Origin: Pestalotiopsis fici W106-1
Lineage: Eukaryota > Ascomycota > Sordariomycetes > Amphisphaeriales > Sporocadaceae
DNA length: 64,000 nt
Direction: 5' to 3'
Assembly (NCBI RefSeq): GCF_000516985.1
Contig: NW_006917094.1
Span: 3,923,833-3,987,832 of the forward strand
Position numbers and translations under genes: made by a program. The notes beneath the pieces were generated by a model. It was given only the letters and a program-made list of their open reading frames with translations, did not search any database and was not told the origin of the DNA. Below are positions 1-9,602 of the stretch, piece after piece (position 1 is the first letter of the stretch; every line of letters begins with the position of its first letter).

Positions 1-2
1 CT

Positions 3-417
3 CCTAGTTGCAATGATTTGTTCTCGCTCAAAAAAGAAATTGTATGTATCCATCCCAGCATGCCACCACTCTGCCTCTCGTCTTTCTTGTCTAGAGTCAG
101 CTAACACGTGACAGTGTGAACGTTCGGTCACGAACCTGATTCCCATCATGATGGCACACTCACAAAAGTCTCTAGATGAAGTCATGTCCGAGCTGATTGG
201 ACAGTTGTATGCCTCGGCAGAGAGATTCGATGCGGCAGCAGCGGCATTGCGAACCAAGGGTCAGAGATATGAGCCTGCTGTCCAGTCTCAACTGGAGCGA
301 TTCATTCAAACATTTGAAACTTTCCAGACTGGCTGCTTTACATTCTATGTTCGATCAAGGCGTTTCAAAATACTGGACTTCAAGAAGGAGGATGAGAGCT
401 TTGTGATACCCCTATAG
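3..417 (+). CDS. Class I terpene synthase, C-terminal part (5' end outside window)
   Basis: Partial gene entering from the left edge. Exon A (3-41) reads PSCNDLFSLKKEI, which contains the NSE/DTE metal-binding triad of class I terpene cyclases (N-D-L-F-S-L-K-K-E: Asn, Ser and Glu at the expected spacing). An intron at 42-114 (GTATGT donor, GCTAAC branch site at 100-105, CAG acceptor) joins it in phase 0 to exon B (115-417), which begins CERSVTNLIPIMM and ends at a TAG stop. The order NSE triad, then 'xNLIPIMM', then an amphipathic helix ending in an aromatic 'TFY' segment is that of fungal sesquiterpene cyclases. The enzyme would ionise a prenyl diphosphate with Mg2+. The Asp-rich motif lies upstream and cannot be checked, and the product cannot be predicted. 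An AATAAA lies at 546-551, downstream of the stop. Confidence 0.82.
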
Positions 418-1742
418 ACTAGATTTCGAGGCGTCTGCCATTTTCTTTTTCATTCCAGTGTACTAATACCAGATATCTGTTTAGCGGGCTCAATTCTTTG
501 TATCATTCCCACACAATATTCGAACATTCCGAGTCGTCTAGAATTAATAAAATGGCAATGAAAGAACAAAAAAAAAATGGTTTGACTGCGATTACTGCAA
601 AAATATCACACGTAGCTAGATAAAGCAGTGGCTGACCCGAGCTCGGGGGATTGAGTAGAGTAGACTGATCGCATCGCGTGGCCTGCAGAATAATGACAGT
701 CTCGAGTAAAAATGGGCAACTTCTGGGCGTCTACGGTCAAATTAGCCACAACAGCCACGTGAATTCCGTCAAAAACTTGAAGCATGAATGGAACAATTTC
801 AATGAAAAGGCACTGTTTGAGAAAACATGTGTCCCCATTGCTGTACAGGAGGCAAGAATATCCTGTGCAACTTTGGCAGGACAGTCAATAATCGGCAACA
901 GTTTCCAGGCTCAGGCAATCTTGATTGTTAATAGCTTAGAAAAAGATGCTTAGAAAAAGATGTTCATTGTTTCTCTTCTCTAAAAACATGTTCTCTAGGT
1001 CCAGAACTTGATGACAAGGCACGGCTGGTTGTCAACACGGAAGAATGTTGGTGATTTCACTCCTCGCAAAAACACAAGAAAAGACTTCCTTCACAAGATT
1101 ATCAAAGCACACATTTACCCAAGTAGATACTGAAATATCAAGACACAATAGTTTGATTGAGTGGCATAGATTATGGACTCACAGCAGCCTACAAAGAAGA
1201 ACAGATAGAATAGATCACAATCCATGTCAACATCAATTGGCTTTGAGGCAACTGAAAATGCAACAGTCATCAAGCCATCTACAAAAGTTCTTGCCCGTTG
1301 CTACCTAGAAGTAAGGAGGTGGGAAGTCTTCTGCGCGTTTGCCATCGTCCCAGCCGGTTCACCTAATCTACCCACGGACGCTTTCCAGTCACGCCGTTTG
1401 CAAGAACGCCGGAGCCCAGATCAGTAGATATTGATTGTTCAAAGAGCTGCCTAGCCTGCCTTGTGGCCAACCCACCTGCAAGTTCCTGCGCCTGGAGTCG
1501 AGTTCCTGCCTGCAGCTATTCCGCCGCGCGCCTGCTACTGATTTGGCGTTGCCCAGGAGTTCTATAAATTCCCACCCACCAACCTTTGAGCAGCCTTCTT
1601 TTTTCAGCAACACAAACACAGACAGAAATCAACCACAAGGAATCTTCCCTTCCCAATCATTATTCTTTTGTCTTTTGACTTGCACTCTAATCCAAGCCTT
1701 GTCCATCAACAACTGTCTTCAGTTCCTTGACAATCAGGCATC
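418..1742. other. Intergenic region between terpene synthase and secreted-protein gene
   Basis: No supported gene. It holds the 3' flank of the terpene synthase and, from about 1560, the promoter and pyrimidine-rich leader of the next gene. Short open frames here show no codon structure or splice logic that would make them genes. Confidence 0.6.
1563..1569 (+). promoter_or_regulatory. TATA box of the secreted Thr-rich protein gene
   Basis: A clear TATAAAT lies about 175 bases upstream of the ATG at 1743. A C/T- and CA-rich stretch rich in CAAC/CACA follows, which is typical of the transcribed leader of well-expressed Sordariomycete genes. The transcription start is inferred, not seen. Confidence 0.5.
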
Positions 1743-2707
1743 ATGAAGAACTTCACCTTCACCCGCATCGTCGGCCTCCTGGCCATGCTCACCGGCATCG
1801 TCGTCGCCACTGACCTGCAGGACAAGCGCGACTATGTCACTACCGAGACTTACAGCAATGGTGGCGTTTCGACCTACACTCTGAACGGCCTCACCACCAC
1901 CATCATCATCGGCGCCTCCGTTGAGGGCGAGCAGCCTGTCACTCCCGCCGCTGCCGTCCCCACTGACTCTGGTGAGTATTCACTTGTGTCTCTTGATGAC
2001 TACTCTTTCCCATTGCTACTGTCGGCCAGTCTCACGCAACGATAGCTGGAATGCTAACAAACACCTTCATCAGCCGACGACTTTCCCCACGACAAGTGGA
2101 CCTACACCATGGTTCAGGATCCCACCACTCTCACTGTCACCCAGCAGGCCAGAACTTTCACTGATTTCCTTGGTCACACCAAGGAGGTCCCCGCTGCCAC
2201 TGTCACCGAGACCTTCCCTGCCATTACTTACACCACGGTCATCACTCCCCGTAAGTACTTGTTTCTTCTTTATCTTCTGCAAGAAGAGGCCAATTGCTAA
2301 CAAAAGAAAACGACAAAAAGTGGTTGATCCCACCCCTCCCAGCAACGAGAAGCGTGATTACACCACCACTTCCTTCTGGACCGAGACCGTCACCGAGACT
2401 CTCTCTGTTCCCGCCGTCACCTTCAGTCTCACGACCACCACTGAGACCTTGCCTCCTCAGACCTACACCAACACCTGGACTCGAATCGTCACTACTCACA
2501 TCACCGGTAAGTTCCAATGATTTTACCCCGCCATTCAAAAGTCATTGTGGCAGATCCGTTCCAACTGACAGTTTCATTAGTTATCGAGCCCACCCCGACC
2601 ACCCTCAACAGTAAGTACCTTCCCCTGGAGGTCCGATGCCACTTCATGATCATCGAGTTGACATTCTCTTTCTTGCAGCTGTTGTCACTCAGACTGTGAC
2701 CAACTAA
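1743..2707 (+). CDS. Secreted Thr-rich protein with two Kex2-type KR sites, five exons
   Basis: Predicted 216 aa from exons 1743-1971, 2074-2250, 2321-2506, 2581-2610 and 2679-2707; all four introns have GT...AG ends and the first two carry GCTAAC branch sites. An N-terminal signal peptide is visible (basic start, hydrophobic run LLAMLTGIVVA, cleavage near residue 22). A Lys-Arg follows at 28-29 and a second at 146-147; both are followed by D-Y-x-T-T, suggesting processing by the Golgi protease Kex2. The rest is dominated by TVTxT/TYTxT segments rich in Thr, likely O-mannosylated, with almost no Cys. Every intron is phase 1 and exons 2-4 (177, 186 and 30 nt) are multiples of three. I do not recognise a named family; a wall-associated or small secreted protein is most likely. 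No GPI signal is obvious at the short C-terminus (VVTQTVTN). Confidence 0.8.
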
Positions 2708-3173
2708 GGGTCCAATTCGGAAACCCAGGTACCTTCCTTCGGGTTGTAGCTTCTTGCGACTTCTGATGGTTGGCCACCTCTCTAGCCCATTGATGGCATG
2801 CTAGAGGAAATGAAAAGATAAAATGGATTTGTTTTCCGGCAAAAGACCATGGCTTCAATGCTAAATGGTGAGCCCATAAGATAGTAACGCTTGAACCATA
2901 TGGTCGCGTGAATCAGCAATGTTTCTGCCGCACTGGCATGTAGATAGTCGATAGACAAGTCACAAAAATCACGGATATTCATGCTTTAGATGTCTGTTTC
3001 TCGGGACTTCGTGAGATATCGTATCCATTGTGCCCCGCAAAAGATAACAACATTGTGACATGTGATACTTTGCCCGAGAACGACCTTGAGTTCGTGATGT
3101 TCTGACTTGGTAGAACATTGGTTGAGTTTACTGATTTACACCCGCGTTTCTAATTACTTCAACATACTAATCA
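2708..3173. other. Convergent intergenic region
   Basis: Tail-to-tail spacer between the secreted-protein gene (+) and the LCCL-protein gene (-). It holds the 3' flanks of both; nothing else is seen. Confidence 0.6.
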
Positions 3174-4970
3174 TTACTTTCCATCACCACCGAGACCAGT
3201 CCATTCACCATTAACCTTCCACACTCCTACATCACCGTACCTCGGCAGCTTATTGTGCCTGACCCAGGCAAACCTGAAATAATCTGCCACCGCCTGCGGT
3301 CCGCGTATCCACACTAACCTGTTATCAGCGCCAGCCGCCCCGAAATAAATCCTTCCTCTCTCGACGTCATTGATGAGCATGCTGATACCGTCCACGTGTT
3401 CAGGCACCGGCGTGACCCAGGTAAAGGTAATGTTGGCAAACGAGTCGGCAATGTTAATCTGGGGCTCGTGGACCGCGGGCGGAGGGGGGATCAAGGCAGC
3501 TGTGTTGTCCGGCGCCACCGATACGGACTCCCCGACGTGACTCGCCCAAGGCTGGAGATCCATATTCTTCACGAGACCAGACACCAGGAGTCCAACGAGT
3601 AGACCTTGATACACAAGATTCGATCGCGACTGCATAGCCGAGCCAGGCAACACCAGCAGGGCTAGAATCAGCATGTTTGTCGGTACGGCGTCCACGAAGA
3701 AGGAGAGGACGACCAAGCCAGAGAACATTGCATAGAGCCGGAAATAGATGTACGAATTCTTCCTGTGCAGATCATACCACTGGTGAAGGATGATGAGTAC
3801 GGCTAGACACGGTATGGTCAAGCGAGAATCGAAAAGAGTGTAACCCTGAAACAAGCCCAACCAACACGCACCGAGCCAGAAAGCTGTCTTTTCCAGCTGT
3901 GCTGACAGCTTGTCGAGTGCCCTTTTCACAGAACGTGTGTAGACCATGGCCAGGCAGAGAATGGCTGGTATGTATCTTGCCGCCACAACAAGATTTTGCA
4001 TATAGCTGACCTCGTCGATGACAGACAGTCCTCCGACCTCCACTGAGGTAGTTGAGAGGGACCGGACCTGCACAAACCCGATGCCAACTGCCGTCCAAAA
4101 TGAAAGGAGCGGCGATGAACTAAACAAGAAGACTACAGCCGTGAACGCAATAGATACGTAAGGCAATAACCATCTTTGGTCACTAACATGGCAATCGAAA
4201 CCTGACTCGATCTTGAATCTGTATGATTGAGGAAAATAGGTCCTCACGCCGATGGAAGAGATACCGTTGAATTTCGACGCCGTATACGAATTTGTTTGAC
4301 CCAGACGTGTCAACAGGCCGCAACCACCCCTCGAGCCGTCTAGCAAGTCCGCATGCACGGCTGATGCGCAAATCCAGGAATCCGCGCGGTAGATGGGCCC
4401 TCCAATGACCAGTGGCTGATCGACTATGCTCAGAGGACCAACCAGGTGAGGTTTCTCCTGGACCTTGATAGCTGCACAGTTTGCTGGGCAGTGAAAGGCC
4501 ACTGGCTCCTCTGGAGGGACTGGACAGTTCTCGCCGTTGAGGCCGCAGCCATAGTTGGGCATCCAGAACGAATCTGTGCATTGGAGCTGCTTCACGGGTA
4601 GATACATATTATCTACCTTGACCGGAGCAATGCTTGTGTCTGAAAGGATGGCAAATGCCAAGTACCATCCCAAGCTCAGGCCGAGAAATAGCAAGACCTT
4701 CTGCCTCTTCCGAGGGAATTTTCGTTCTAGCCATCGCAAAGGGGTGCTTTGCAGAGATGGTAAAATGGGATCAAAGCCATTCCTCCACTGTGACGGAAAG
4801 TCTGGGTGATGAGCACTCGGACGACCTGAAAGTTCGGATCCGGATGGCCCTTTCGTGTCTCGCTGATAGTTCTTGGTAGTGGCTGTCCAGTTGGAACCCT
4901 CCAACGTATCTTTGCCTTCCTTCTTCTCTTGTGGCTCCATAACATGGCCAAAGAGATCGTTAAACCTCAT
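3174..4970 (-). CDS. LCCL-domain multi-pass membrane protein
   Basis: Single-exon frame of 598 aa. Residues 1-90 are polar and basic, hence probably cytosolic. A first membrane segment lies at about 92-109 (VLLFLGLSLGWYLAFAIL). It is followed by an extracytosolic LCCL domain at about 130-255 with the conserved Cys pairs (C161/C165, C201, C217) and the family landmarks 'CPANC', 'VIGG.IYRADSWICASAVHA', 'GGCGLL', 'NGISSIGVRTYFPQSYRF'. Six or more hydrophobic segments follow between about 268 and 490, and a soluble C-terminal tail of about 90 residues. This matches the fungal LCCL membrane-protein family, whose role is poorly known; LCCL modules probably bind lipid or carbohydrate ligands. A second in-frame Met at residue 11 is an alternative start. 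The gene is read away from the MIM2-like gene on the same strand. Confidence 0.88.
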   Translation of the reverse strand: MRFNDLFGHVMEPQEKKEGKDTLEGSNWTATTKNYQRDTKGPSGSELSGRPSAHHPDFPSQWRNGFDPILPSLQSTPLRWLERKFPRKRQKVLLFLGLSLGWYLAFAILSDTSIAPVKVDNMYLPVKQLQCTDSFWMPNYGCGLNGENCPVPPEEPVAFHCPANCAAIKVQEKPHLVGPLSIVDQPLVIGGPIYRADSWICASAVHADLLDGSRGGCGLLTRLGQTNSYTASKFNGISSIGVRTYFPQSYRFKIESGFDCHVSDQRWLLPYVSIAFTAVVFLFSSSPLLSFWTAVGIGFVQVRSLSTTSVEVGGLSVIDEVSYMQNLVVAARYIPAILCLAMVYTRSVKRALDKLSAQLEKTAFWLGACWLGLFQGYTLFDSRLTIPCLAVLIILHQWYDLHRKNSYIYFRLYAMFSGLVVLSFFVDAVPTNMLILALLVLPGSAMQSRSNLVYQGLLVGLLVSGLVKNMDLQPWASHVGESVSVAPDNTAALIPPPPAVHEPQINIADSFANITFTWVTPVPEHVDGISMLINDVERGRIYFGAAGADNRLVWIRGPQAVADYFRFAWVRHNKLPRYGDVGVWKVNGEWTGLGGDGK

Positions 4971-5482
4971 TCGTGTATGGTCCTATGATCCTATGATCCT
5001 AATCATGAGTCAATGGTTGGTTGCGACTCCAGCAGAAATAGTAGATAGAAATGGGCGCAAGCCAGTACATCGCACCATGGAAATGTGTTCATCAAAAAGT
5101 ATTGTGAGATTTAACGACATTGATGCGATCTATATATTTGTAAATATCTTGTGGACCGCCTGATCTTTGATCTAGAAACCAGACATGTTTCGCTATTCAG
5201 CTTGGGCAAGGGGTCTGTGCTCCAACGAGCCAATGCCGCATGCGACCCCTTGATGTAAGACGATGCCGTGGTGCTGGGACGCAAAAGAGCGGAAGTCTGC
5301 TGGAGGGGCTGATATCCAACCTCATGCCAGCGCCGGTTTCTAAGTGTATATATGTAGTGCCTCTGTGGGAAGCGCGGGCGAACTTCTCTATGTGCATATG
5401 CGCGGGTGATGTAGTTCAACTCTTGTGTACTTGTTGGTCTGCCACTGGCAAAGTGAGGTTTTCTCGTTTTCGTGCGTATGGT
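4971..5482. other. Intergenic region upstream of LCCL gene
   Basis: About 0.5 kb between the stop of the MIM2-like gene and the start of the LCCL gene, both on the minus strand. It must hold the LCCL promoter. A tandem ATGATCCT repeat at about 4984-4999 is the only repeat noticed. Confidence 0.5.
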
Positions 5483-5864
5483 CTATAACGAAGAAGCGGC
5501 TTCGACCGCTCCGGCTGCCTTGAATGTCTTCTTGTTCGTCCAGTTGATCTCGACGTTGTGGAACCATTCCATATATCTTCCCCAACCTGGTGAGTGTTAG
5601 CATGGAGACCTTGGGGCGTGTCGGGATGATGCTGTGCGTACTCCAATACGCAAATTTCCTGCCAAAGTATTTGCCAGCAAAGGGCACCAATATCATGGTC
5701 AACAGAAGTTGCAACTGTTCCAAGCTCCGCTCCCACTCGCGCTGCGCATCGTACTCCTCATCCTCAGAGCTGAAGGAATCGGTCGTCGTTGACGGCAGTG
5801 AATCGATATCATCATTGTCCGAGTCAGAGACATGCGGAATGGCAAAGGAATCGGAGAGAGACAT
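5483..5864 (-). CDS. MIM2: MIM2-like mitochondrial outer-membrane import protein
   Basis: Two minus-strand exons (5864-5642 and 5586-5483) joined across a 55-nt intron with GTACGC donor, GCTAAC branch and CAG acceptor give 108 aa. The N-terminus is acidic and Ser-rich (DSDNDD, SSEDEEYD), followed by 'REWERSLEQLQLLLTMILVP', a single hydrophobic segment, then 'GKYFGRKFAYWSWGRYMEW' and a short tail ending AAGAVEAASSL. One membrane helix bracketed by E/W-rich and GRKFAYW motifs, with an acidic cytosolic N-terminus, fits Mim2, partner of Mim1 in inserting helical proteins into the mitochondrial outer membrane. The gene structure is secure. The family name is from recall of the motif pattern and should be treated as probable. 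Confidence 0.65.
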
Positions 5865-7138
5865 TGCTGAAAAGGTAGGAGACCACTTTGAGGGTCGATG
5901 GGCCGAAGGGCGAAAGGAACGGACTGCTCGAGGGCGAAGGAAAGCCGAGCTGGTTTCGCTAAAACTGGCCGCAACGCAACAAGCGCATCAGGTCTAGAGC
6001 CAGATGTTCTACTCTCTATCGCCTAGACACGTATGCATCCACTTGCCAGAACACAGCGCCGTCTGTAAGGAGGAGACCAGGCGGTGGTAGTGGTTTGTCG
6101 TGTTTGTGGCGGGTTGGAACAAGCGAATGCACACAGCTTCCCCGGGCCAATCTGCGATAATCCGCAACAAGTGTCGTTGGGAACGAACCGGGGAAGCTCT
6201 GCCGGGTCCAGCCCATCAGGGGGGATTCTTCGGTGTCCCAATCTTGATCACTTGCGCTAGACTAGTATTATAGAATATGGCTGCACCTTTTCTGAGTAGT
6301 TTGAGATAGAAAATTAAGAATATCTATTTCAATCGATACACATGATAGCTACTCAAAACTATATGCAAGCTTAGAATAATTATCATGATCATCAACAAGG
6401 CCAATGAGTTCTCTCATTATGCCGAAAACTTGATAATTTTGTCTAGATAGTATATTTTCCCAAGACACGCGTGAATGGTCAGGTCCACTGCTCCCGATCC
6501 ATTTCGGACACTGCTCGTAGATCTGCTGCCAGGCAAGCCCAGGCTAAACCTGAGCCGTAAACCTGCTGCCCCAGCGGCGTGGACAGCATCCATAATCCTG
6601 GCGGAGCCACTGTTTGAGCTGCCCAAGCTGCCCACTGACTCAGAGTCTGACGCAGGGAGGGGCAAAGCGTAAACTCACAGGGCGACATGGGCGATCAGAA
6701 AAGCTGGAGACGGCTTTTTTGACCCGTCCGTCGCACTGGTTGGCTGGTTGACTGGGAGAAGGAAAGGCAAGCGTGGGTTGGTGACTCAAACGTCATTTTC
6801 TACGGCACACTGCATAACACTGATTGATGCACCTTTCTTTGCAGCGCTGTACAAACTGCGCAGACGCACAAATTTCTCTCCCATCTCACCTTTGTCTCCA
6901 AATCGGAACCATACCAAGATTCAGAAGAAAGAATTGCAGTGTACAAGATTAACCATACGTACTACGCTTCCGAGAAAAAGTTACTCGACTTGTCACCTTC
7001 GCAAAGCCAAGAGATAGCAATCCAAGCCGGGTCACCAAAAAAATCAACACTACTACATTATCCAGCAGCTTACCATCTGAGCTACAAATTCCCTAGTGCA
7101 ACTGCAGGGGAAATCATCTTTGGAGAAAAGTCGCAACC
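5865..7138. other. Divergent intergenic region (MIM2-like / eIF2-beta promoters)
   Basis: 1.27 kb between two divergently transcribed genes. The right 250 bases are A/C-rich, as expected for the eIF2-beta leader. AT-rich sequence lies at about 6280-6460. No other gene is supported. Confidence 0.55.
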
Positions 7139-8870
7139 ATGGCGGACACTGAAGTAAGTGCACATATCTTGTTTTGTCGGCAATGTCAAACCCTCGAGGC
7201 CATATTATAGTGTGGTGTTCCTGCATCCACACCAAGCGCACCTCAGCCTTTCCAAGAGAGAACCCATATCACCTTATTTACCCGTGGCTCGGTCGTTGTC
7301 GCATAGACGAGGGGAGTAAGAGGAAGAGATCTGTCACTTGCCAATATTACACGGCGACTGTCGTGCCTCCAATCGCGCTACATCGATTGAAAGATGGCGG
7401 GCACACCTGCTGCCCCTCGATATGCGACGCGACCAGAAGACATGATACCCAAATGCAAGGCGCCATCATGGGCTATCTCATTAGGTTGTCTCGTCGCCGG
7501 TTGCAGCGCGCGCAGAACTGAACATATGGGGAGCCTCGAGCTAGCACTGGGTGCGGTGCGCTAGCCCGTCTACCCCTCCAATGGATCTATGCACCTGCCC
7601 ACCACCTGGCCTAACCGGGCGCACCAAAATTTCCGGAGGGACGATGACACACAAGCTGTTGGAGTCATCCCCTCCATAATTATCGTATTCTTTGGAGGCG
7701 ACATCAATTTGCCATCACTCTTGGCCACTATTTTTGTGATTTTCCTCCCACTCGGCCTCAACACCGAACCAACCTACGAAACGCATCGTCTCGATCGCGA
7801 TATTGACTTTCTGATCCGCAGGAACGTCCCCCAACTGCCGATCGCAAACAGCGCAAGAGCGTCGTATTCAACACAGAAGCTGTCGTAGTCGAAGCAGACG
7901 GCAAGGTAACCACCATGGCCTCCACCGAGGAACCCAAGGAGACCGCCCAGTCCCACGCACCTAGTACGCCGCCGTTATCCGCCGCCCTTGGCGATTTTAC
8001 TGACCCAAGCCCAGCTGATGCTGGCGATGCCCCCACCGAGGAGCCTTCTCTGGATCTGTCCACCATGAAGAAGAAGAAGAAGAAGGTCAAGACCGAGGAT
8101 GCCGACGGCGCCGACGCCCCCGCAGAGACTGGCGAGGATGGATTGGCTCTCCCCATGAAGAAGAAGAAGAAGAAGAAGGCCCCTAAGGAGGGCGAGGATG
8201 ATCTTGCTGCCAAGATTGCTGCCCTTGAGGTCGATGGAGAGGATGGCGAGGGTGAGGCCGAGGCCGAGCAGGAGGAGCAGTCTGGCGACATGGACAAGGG
8301 CACTGGTATCTGGCAACATGACGGCACGAAGCCCATCAGCTACGACCTTTTGCTGGGCCGCTTCTTCAGCCTCCTGTCACAGAAGAACCCCGACCACGCA
8401 TCCAGCGGCGCCCGAAGCTACAAGATCCCGCCTCCCCAGTGTCTCCGTGAAGGTAACAAGAAGACCATCTTTGCCAACATTCCCGACATCTGCAAGCGCA
8501 TGAAGCGTACCGAGGAGCACGTCACTCAATACCTGTTTGCCGAGTTGGGTACAAACGGTTCCGTCGACGGTAGCAGACGACTGGTCATCAAGGGTCGTTT
8601 CCAGCAGAAGCAAATCGAGAACGTTCTCAGGAAATACATCCGTAAGTCTAGATGCATCACAATTTTAGTTTTGACCACATTTCTAACATGTTTAATACAG
8701 TCGAGTACGTCACGTGCAAGACCTGCCGTTCCCCTGACACAGAGCTCAACAAGGGAGAGAACCGTTTGTACTTCATCACCTGTAACTCTTGCGGTTCCCG
8801 TCGTTCCGTCCAGGCTATCAAGTCTGGTTTCACTGCCCAGATTGGAAAGAGAAAGAAGATGCAGGGCTAA
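7139..8870 (+). CDS. SUI3: Translation initiation factor eIF2 subunit beta
   Basis: Three exons (7139-7153, 7822-8641, 8701-8870) encode 334 aa. Exon 1 carries only MADTE; exon 2 resumes [16 protein letters not shown], a typical fungal eIF2-beta N-terminus. Two lysine blocks at about 88-93 and 118-124 match the K-boxes that bind eIF5 and eIF2B-epsilon, and acidic linkers surround them. The eIF2B/eIF5-type core follows, with 'YDLLLGRFF', '[14 protein letters not shown]' and '[16 protein letters not shown]'. The C-terminal zinc ribbon is complete: C284-x2-C287-x18-C306-x2-C309. The protein joins eIF2-alpha and -gamma to deliver Met-tRNAi to the 40S subunit. Odd point: intron 1 is 668 nt, ten times the local norm, and splits the ORF after five codons. 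AATAAA at 9185-9190 may mark the 3' end. Confidence 0.95.
7154..7821 (+). other. Long (668-nt) first intron of the eIF2-beta gene
   Basis: GTAAGTGC donor directly after codon 5 and a CCGCAG acceptor. It contains no convincing gene on either strand. Its length contrasts with the 59-nt second intron, so it may carry transcriptional or splicing control elements; that is inference. Confidence 0.7.
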
Positions 8871-9602
8871 GCTGTATCCGTGTGGTGGGACGCTGGTGCG
8901 GATTCTATGGCATTTGACGAGCAACATGGAATGAAAAATCCAATAGGCATGCCGAGCAGTCGAAAGGGATATGCTCTGAACGACATGTATGTTTATGCTT
9001 CTTGGGTCAAAATTCATGACCAAACTCTATCGTGTAACATGCACATGTGGTATCAGGCCACGGATTGGTCTTACGAAGCGAAGCTGAGTTGGGTCTTGCG
9101 AGAAGAATGCAAAAATGTTATGACATGTAACATTTGGATTTTGTGATTGTCACCTTGAATGATGTCGCTAGTCGTCTCGACAGTAATAAATGTCGGCGGC
9201 TTTGATTGGGACTTGCCGCGAACCAGGGTCCATCTGCCTATACATTTTTAGACCAACGTTGAATCCCCGTGCAGTATTGGCATGTCTAGCGCAGAACGTA
9301 GGTATTTATGCCGACGTTTACTATTCAACATTGTTTATAGATCGGATGGTTGGTCTTTCCTACTGCCTCGTCTAAATGTGATGTTTGACCAAGCTTGCAC
9401 TTTGTGCTCTCCTTCCCATTCCATAGTACCTAGGTAGCACGTCAAGAGAGGCCCCACCTGCTGTCATCTGGGAAGCGGTCAACACTCGGCCGTCCCACTC
9501 ATGGAATAATACTAATCATATATCCATTCACCTATTGCACGACTCTCAAATCCTCCAGAGTCTACAACCGCTTTTCGTCCTCGATTATTGACATACGATA
9601 TC
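8871..9602. other. Intergenic region eIF2-beta to FAD oxidoreductase
   Basis: Holds the eIF2-beta 3' UTR, a TACCTAGGTA palindrome (9427-9436) and the promoter/leader of the oxidoreductase. No gene seen. Confidence 0.55.

Noticed and set aside
2070..2538. Minus-strand open frames opposite the secreted-protein gene
   Set aside because: Gly/Ser-rich mirror images of the Thr-rich exons; they ignore the splice signals and have no family features.
1743..2707. Dikaritin/ustiloxin-type RiPP precursor
   Set aside because: Only two KR sites about 118 residues apart, with no short repeated core peptides, and no UstY-type protein recognised nearby.
7758..8336. Minus-strand Ser/Phe-rich frame of 192 codons
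   Set aside because: Antisense of the eIF2-beta lysine blocks; its Phe runs are the complement of AAG repeats.
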